Shown piece by piece: positions 60,602 through 64,000 of a stretch of DNA of 64,000 nt (position 1 is the stretch's first letter; the number at the start of each line of letters is the position of its first letter). The notes beneath the pieces are model-generated. The model was not told where the DNA came from, did no database searches, and worked only from the letters and a program-made list of their open reading frames with translations. The translations under genes were made by a program, and so were the position numbers. The stretch is from the NCBI GenBank assembly GCA_014800245.1, contig JAAVGM010000026.1:1-64000 (forward strand). The letters run 5' to 3'. Origin of the DNA: Bacteroidales bacterium. Lineage in GTDB: Bacteria; Bacteroidota; Bacteroidia; Bacteroidales; Muribaculaceae.

Positions 60602-61513
60602 TTAAAGAAGCGATGAAACCTCTTTGATAAATTTTTCCTCTGATATATTGTAAGGGAGCCAATGAATTTTGGTTCCCCTTTTTTCCATCCCTCTGAACCA
60701 AGTCATCTGACGCTTTGCAAACTGATGAATAGCCGTCTCCAATCCATTAAACATTTCATCATATGTCAGTTTTCCGATTACATATAATGTTAGGAATTTA
60801 TATTCGAGCCCATAATATATGAGGGCTTCAGGATCAACACCTCGATCTATCAACCCTTTTACCTCTTCCACCATCCCTGAGTCAAGACGCTGATGCAAAC
60901 GAAGGCTGATTGATCTACGCCGTTCCTCACGTGGAATATCCATCCCTATGACAAGAGAATTAAGTTTTTGTGCCTTGCTCTTATCTGCAAGCTCTGCCTG
61001 TTCGGGATGTTCTTTATAATATTCCATTATCTCTATGGCCCTAACAGCTCGCTGAACAGTATCTACATCAGTAGTGTTATGCAGAGTTTTAGATTGCTTT
61101 AAAATTTCTGTAAGCTCATCAAGAGATTTGTTCTTTAGAGAATCACGTAATTCTAAATTAGAAGGCACTTCCGGCATAATCAGACCATTGAGTGCATTCT
61201 CTACATACATCCCCGATCCACCACACACTACAGGCATTTTTCCGCGCGAAAGAATATCCGAGTATGATTTTCTAAAATCCGAAAGGAAACGATGCAAATT
61301 GTATTTTTCCCCGGCTTCACAAATATCAATAAGATGATAAGGAATTTCGTGATAATCTTCAAGGTCTTTACCGGTGCCAAGATCCATTCCCGCATAAACC
61401 TGACGGGAATCAGCCGATATTATCTCGCCATCGAAATGCCGGGCAATCGATACGGCACGATTTGTTTTGCCGCTCGCCGTCGGCCCGACCACCGCAATCG
61501 TTTCTATAGCCAT
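60602..61513 (-). CDS. miaA: tRNA dimethylallyltransferase
   Basis: AVVGPTASGKTNRAVSIAR; EIISADSRQVYAGMDLGTGK; VCGGSGMYVENALNGL; FAKRQMTWFRG. Confidence 0.96.
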   Translation of the reverse strand: MAIETIAVVGPTASGKTNRAVSIARHFDGEIISADSRQVYAGMDLGTGKDLEDYHEIPYHLIDICEAGEKYNLHRFLSDFRKSYSDILSRGKMPVVCGGSGMYVENALNGLIMPEVPSNLELRDSLKNKSLDELTEILKQSKTLHNTTDVDTVQRAVRAIEIMEYYKEHPEQAELADKSKAQKLNSLVIGMDIPREERRRSISLRLHQRLDSGMVEEVKGLIDRGVDPEALIYYGLEYKFLTLYVIGKLTYDEMFNGLETAIHQFAKRQMTWFRGMEKRGTKIHWLPYNISEEKFIKEVSSLL

Positions 61514-62868
61514 TCTTGTGTAGAATTTACTTTACCACCCTTTCTGCCTTTCCACCAGCGCTTGAATCTATAGAACTTGGTATCCGAATTAAACATGGAT
61601 ATCCTTATCCACTTGTCGTCCTGGAAATCATAAGAGTTTTTCTTAATTTCCTTAAGATTGAATGAGGGTTGGTATGATTTCAATTTCATCTTGCGGAAGC
61701 CATCTTCATCGAATATCTTTTGTGTAAGAATGATGGTAGCCATTCGTGTAATATCCGAAACCATCATAGCCGACATCTCCTCCGGATGGAAAGAATATAT
61801 ACGCTTCACTAATTCAAAATCCAACCACTCTCCATCTACATTCATCTCAGGATAATCTTCATAATTACCATCCAGAAAATAAAAATAACGAAGTGTGTTA
61901 TGACGCTCCAATCCGGGAGTCTTTCGTCCATAGAAGAATCTTAACTCGCCATCATTCACTCCGGTCATACGGCGAATAAGCGTCTGAACCTCCGGAATGG
62001 TAATACCATTGACACTGCGCTTTGTCATAAACGGGGTGTCGAGCACACGTGCGGCATTTCTACTTATATCTACGGTCTTTGAATTAATGAAGATATGATT
62101 CCCACATATTACATAGAACCTAAGATAAGTCTTTGTGGTCATATCCTGCAATTCTTCCTGAGTGATGATTTCATCATTTTCTTTAAGGTCGAGATAAAGA
62201 TTGTAATACCTGAAAGAAAAGAATAACTCATCAAATATAAACGCAATGATATTTGTCCACACAAAGACATAATAGTCTCGTCCGTTCAATTCCGCATCAA
62301 CAAAGAAAAGAAGGTAATACGTCCAGATTAGAACAGACAGAGCGCCGAATAGAAAAATAAGATTTCGGAGCTGTCGATAAGACTCAGAAGAAAGCAGACT
62401 TCCTATTTTGCTTCTTCCTCCATAGTCGCCCGAGGCTATCTTACAGTTAACACATATTGACAATCTCTTTCTGCGGATATAAATCACTAATAGAGTGATG
62501 AAACAAACAGGATCCAATATAAGCGACGGAAGGAATGGCTTTGAGAAGAAAGAGAATTCCTTCGGCAGCTTAAAGGGAAGAAGATCCCATATATCGAAAA
62601 TATTTAAAATAATAGTTGAAAAAGAATATGCAACCGTACAGAAAAATATCGCATAAATCACAAGCATGCAGCTTGTCTTATGTGTCAACTTATTATTATA
62701 TAATATTGTGTAAATCACAGCCGCAGCGATAAGCGCGACAATTGGAGAAAAATAATATGGAAGAAGCGCAGAAAGCCCTATTGTAATGGCAATAACCAGC
62801 AACCCTATGGAAAAATTCTTCCAGAAGGTGTATAATTGATCGCTGCTTATTTTTTTCAGATCTTCCAT
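61504..62868 (-). CDS. Multi-pass membrane protein of unknown function
   Basis: 454 aa, about 6-7 predicted TM segments then long cytoplasmic domain; 10-bp overlap with miaA. Confidence 0.8.
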   Translation of the reverse strand: MEDLKKISSDQLYTFWKNFSIGLLVIAITIGLSALLPYYFSPIVALIAAAVIYTILYNNKLTHKTSCMLVIYAIFFCTVAYSFSTIILNIFDIWDLLPFKLPKEFSFFSKPFLPSLILDPVCFITLLVIYIRRKRLSICVNCKIASGDYGGRSKIGSLLSSESYRQLRNLIFLFGALSVLIWTYYLLFFVDAELNGRDYYVFVWTNIIAFIFDELFFSFRYYNLYLDLKENDEIITQEELQDMTTKTYLRFYVICGNHIFINSKTVDISRNAARVLDTPFMTKRSVNGITIPEVQTLIRRMTGVNDGELRFFYGRKTPGLERHNTLRYFYFLDGNYEDYPEMNVDGEWLDFELVKRIYSFHPEEMSAMMVSDITRMATIILTQKIFDEDGFRKMKLKSYQPSFNLKEIKKNSYDFQDDKWIRISMFNSDTKFYRFKRWWKGRKGGKVNSTQEWL

Positions 62869-62877
62869 TATTTCCTA

Positions 62878-64000
62878 TCATTTAAGGTTAATATCAAGAA
62901 AATCTTTCACCTTTTTAAAGAGCTGAACTCTCGCATTGCACATAGGGAGACTATGCTCAAATCCGGTGAATGACATCATATCGAAAATCTTTCCTTCAAA
63001 ATTGAGTTTTGAAGTATATTTCAATGTATTATAATAATGTACATTGTCGTCGCTTGTACCCGACATAATGAGAAGGCGAGAATTCATCTTCTCAGTTCTC
63101 TGCAAAGCGGAGGCAATATTATATCCTGATTCGTTTTGCTGCGGCGTACCCATATAGCGCTCAGTATAGATTGAATCGTAGAAACGCCAATCTGTCACCG
63201 GAGCCATAGAAACACCTGCTTTGAATGGATTGGAATCAGCGGATAACTCCATCAAGGTCATATAGCCTCCATAGCTCCAACCGAAACATGCCATATTAGA
63301 AGAATCGATATACGGAAGAGATCCGAAATATTTTGCACCCGAAATCTGATCGGCCGTTTCTATCTCACCAAGATGACGATATACACATGTGGCCCATTCG
63401 CGACTCCGGTTGCCTGTGCCTCTTCCATCCACGCATGCCACAACGTAACCTTGCGATGCAAGATAATAGACACCCTCCATCTTCCAACGATTTACCACCT
63501 CCTGAGAATCCGGACCATTGTATTGATACATCACCAAAGGATACTTTTGGGATGCGTTAAAATTCTCCGGCTTGATGATATATGCATTCATATCCTCCCC
63601 CTGCGCATTCTTCACCTTGAGGAATTCCTTCTTTGGAGCAGAAAGATAACGCGATGCATACGTTGAATTATTCTCTATCTCCAGAATTCGTTTTCCTGAA
63701 TTGTCGCAGATAGAATATACATTAGGAGTGGTTGCATTGCTGTAATTGCTCACATAGTAATGCATATCCGAACTGAATGAAGCAATTTCAGTTCCCTCTT
63801 CAGATGTGAGTCGGCTCACAACACCCTTTGCATCAACAGATCCTACAGAGCGGTTGATTGCTCCAAGAATAGTTGACTGGAAATAATGCTTGCCGGTCTT
63901 GACATCTTTGCCATAATAATCCGTTACGTTCCAATCTCCCTTTGTAAGCTGCTTTATTTGATTGCCGTTGTAGTCATATTCATATAAATGACGATAACCG
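62878..64000 (-). CDS. Dipeptidyl peptidase IV (S9B), 5' part beyond window
   Basis: GWSYGGYMTLMEL nucleophile elbow; SGTSDDNVHYYN; GFEHSLP; frame stays open upstream of 63819 (RHLYEYDYNGNQIKQLTKGDWNVTDYYG...). Confidence 0.93.
   Translation of the reverse strand, partial: GYRHLYEYDYNGNQIKQLTKGDWNVTDYYGKDVKTGKHYFQSTILGAINRSVGSVDAKGVVSRLTSEEGTEIASFSSDMHYYVSNYSNATTPNVYSICDNSGKRILEIENNSTYASRYLSAPKKEFLKVKNAQGEDMNAYIIKPENFNASQKYPLVMYQYNGPDSQEVVNRWKMEGVYYLASQGYVVACVDGRGTGNRSREWATCVYRHLGEIETADQISGAKYFGSLPYIDSSNMACFGWSYGGYMTLMELSADSNPFKAGVSMAPVTDWRFYDSIYTERYMGTPQQNESGYNIASALQRTEKMNSRLLIMSGTSDDNVHYYNTLKYTSKLNFEGKIFDMMSFTGFEHSLPMCNARVQLFKKVKDFLDINLK

Overview
The window is a Bacteroidales-type chromosome segment, probably Muribaculaceae/Bacteroidaceae-like. 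This is inferred from protein content, TAnnTTTG -7 promoter elements and a short RpoD. Most of it is housekeeping: dsbD, iorAB, purN, rpoD, a Do-family protease, trxA, dnaE, rlmD, comEC, aroE, groESL, uvrA, dapA, dnaG, miaA and a partial DPP-IV. It also holds two tandem identical tRNA-Gln(CTG) genes, a TPP riboswitch with a TonB receptor and a PnuC-like transporter, and several intergenic hairpins/terminators. The left ~3.75 kb looks like an eroded accessory island. It carries pseudogene fragments and a translationally coupled three-gene cassette (AbiEi-like wHTH protein, AbiEii-like nucleotidyltransferase, metallophosphoesterase truncated before its last metal motif), the best candidate here for an under-described toxin-antitoxin/defence-like system. 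Other points of interest: a LytS-type kinase that appears internally duplicated with a degenerate first phospho-acceptor module; a sigma-54-like -24/-12 element upstream of groES; an aminotransferase-IorAB-CoA-transferase operon with a structured leader; a 40-aa small ORF missing from the ORF track; and a 12-bp inverted repeat between rlmD and a class A beta-lactamase. All functional calls come from reading motifs by eye; no searches were run.
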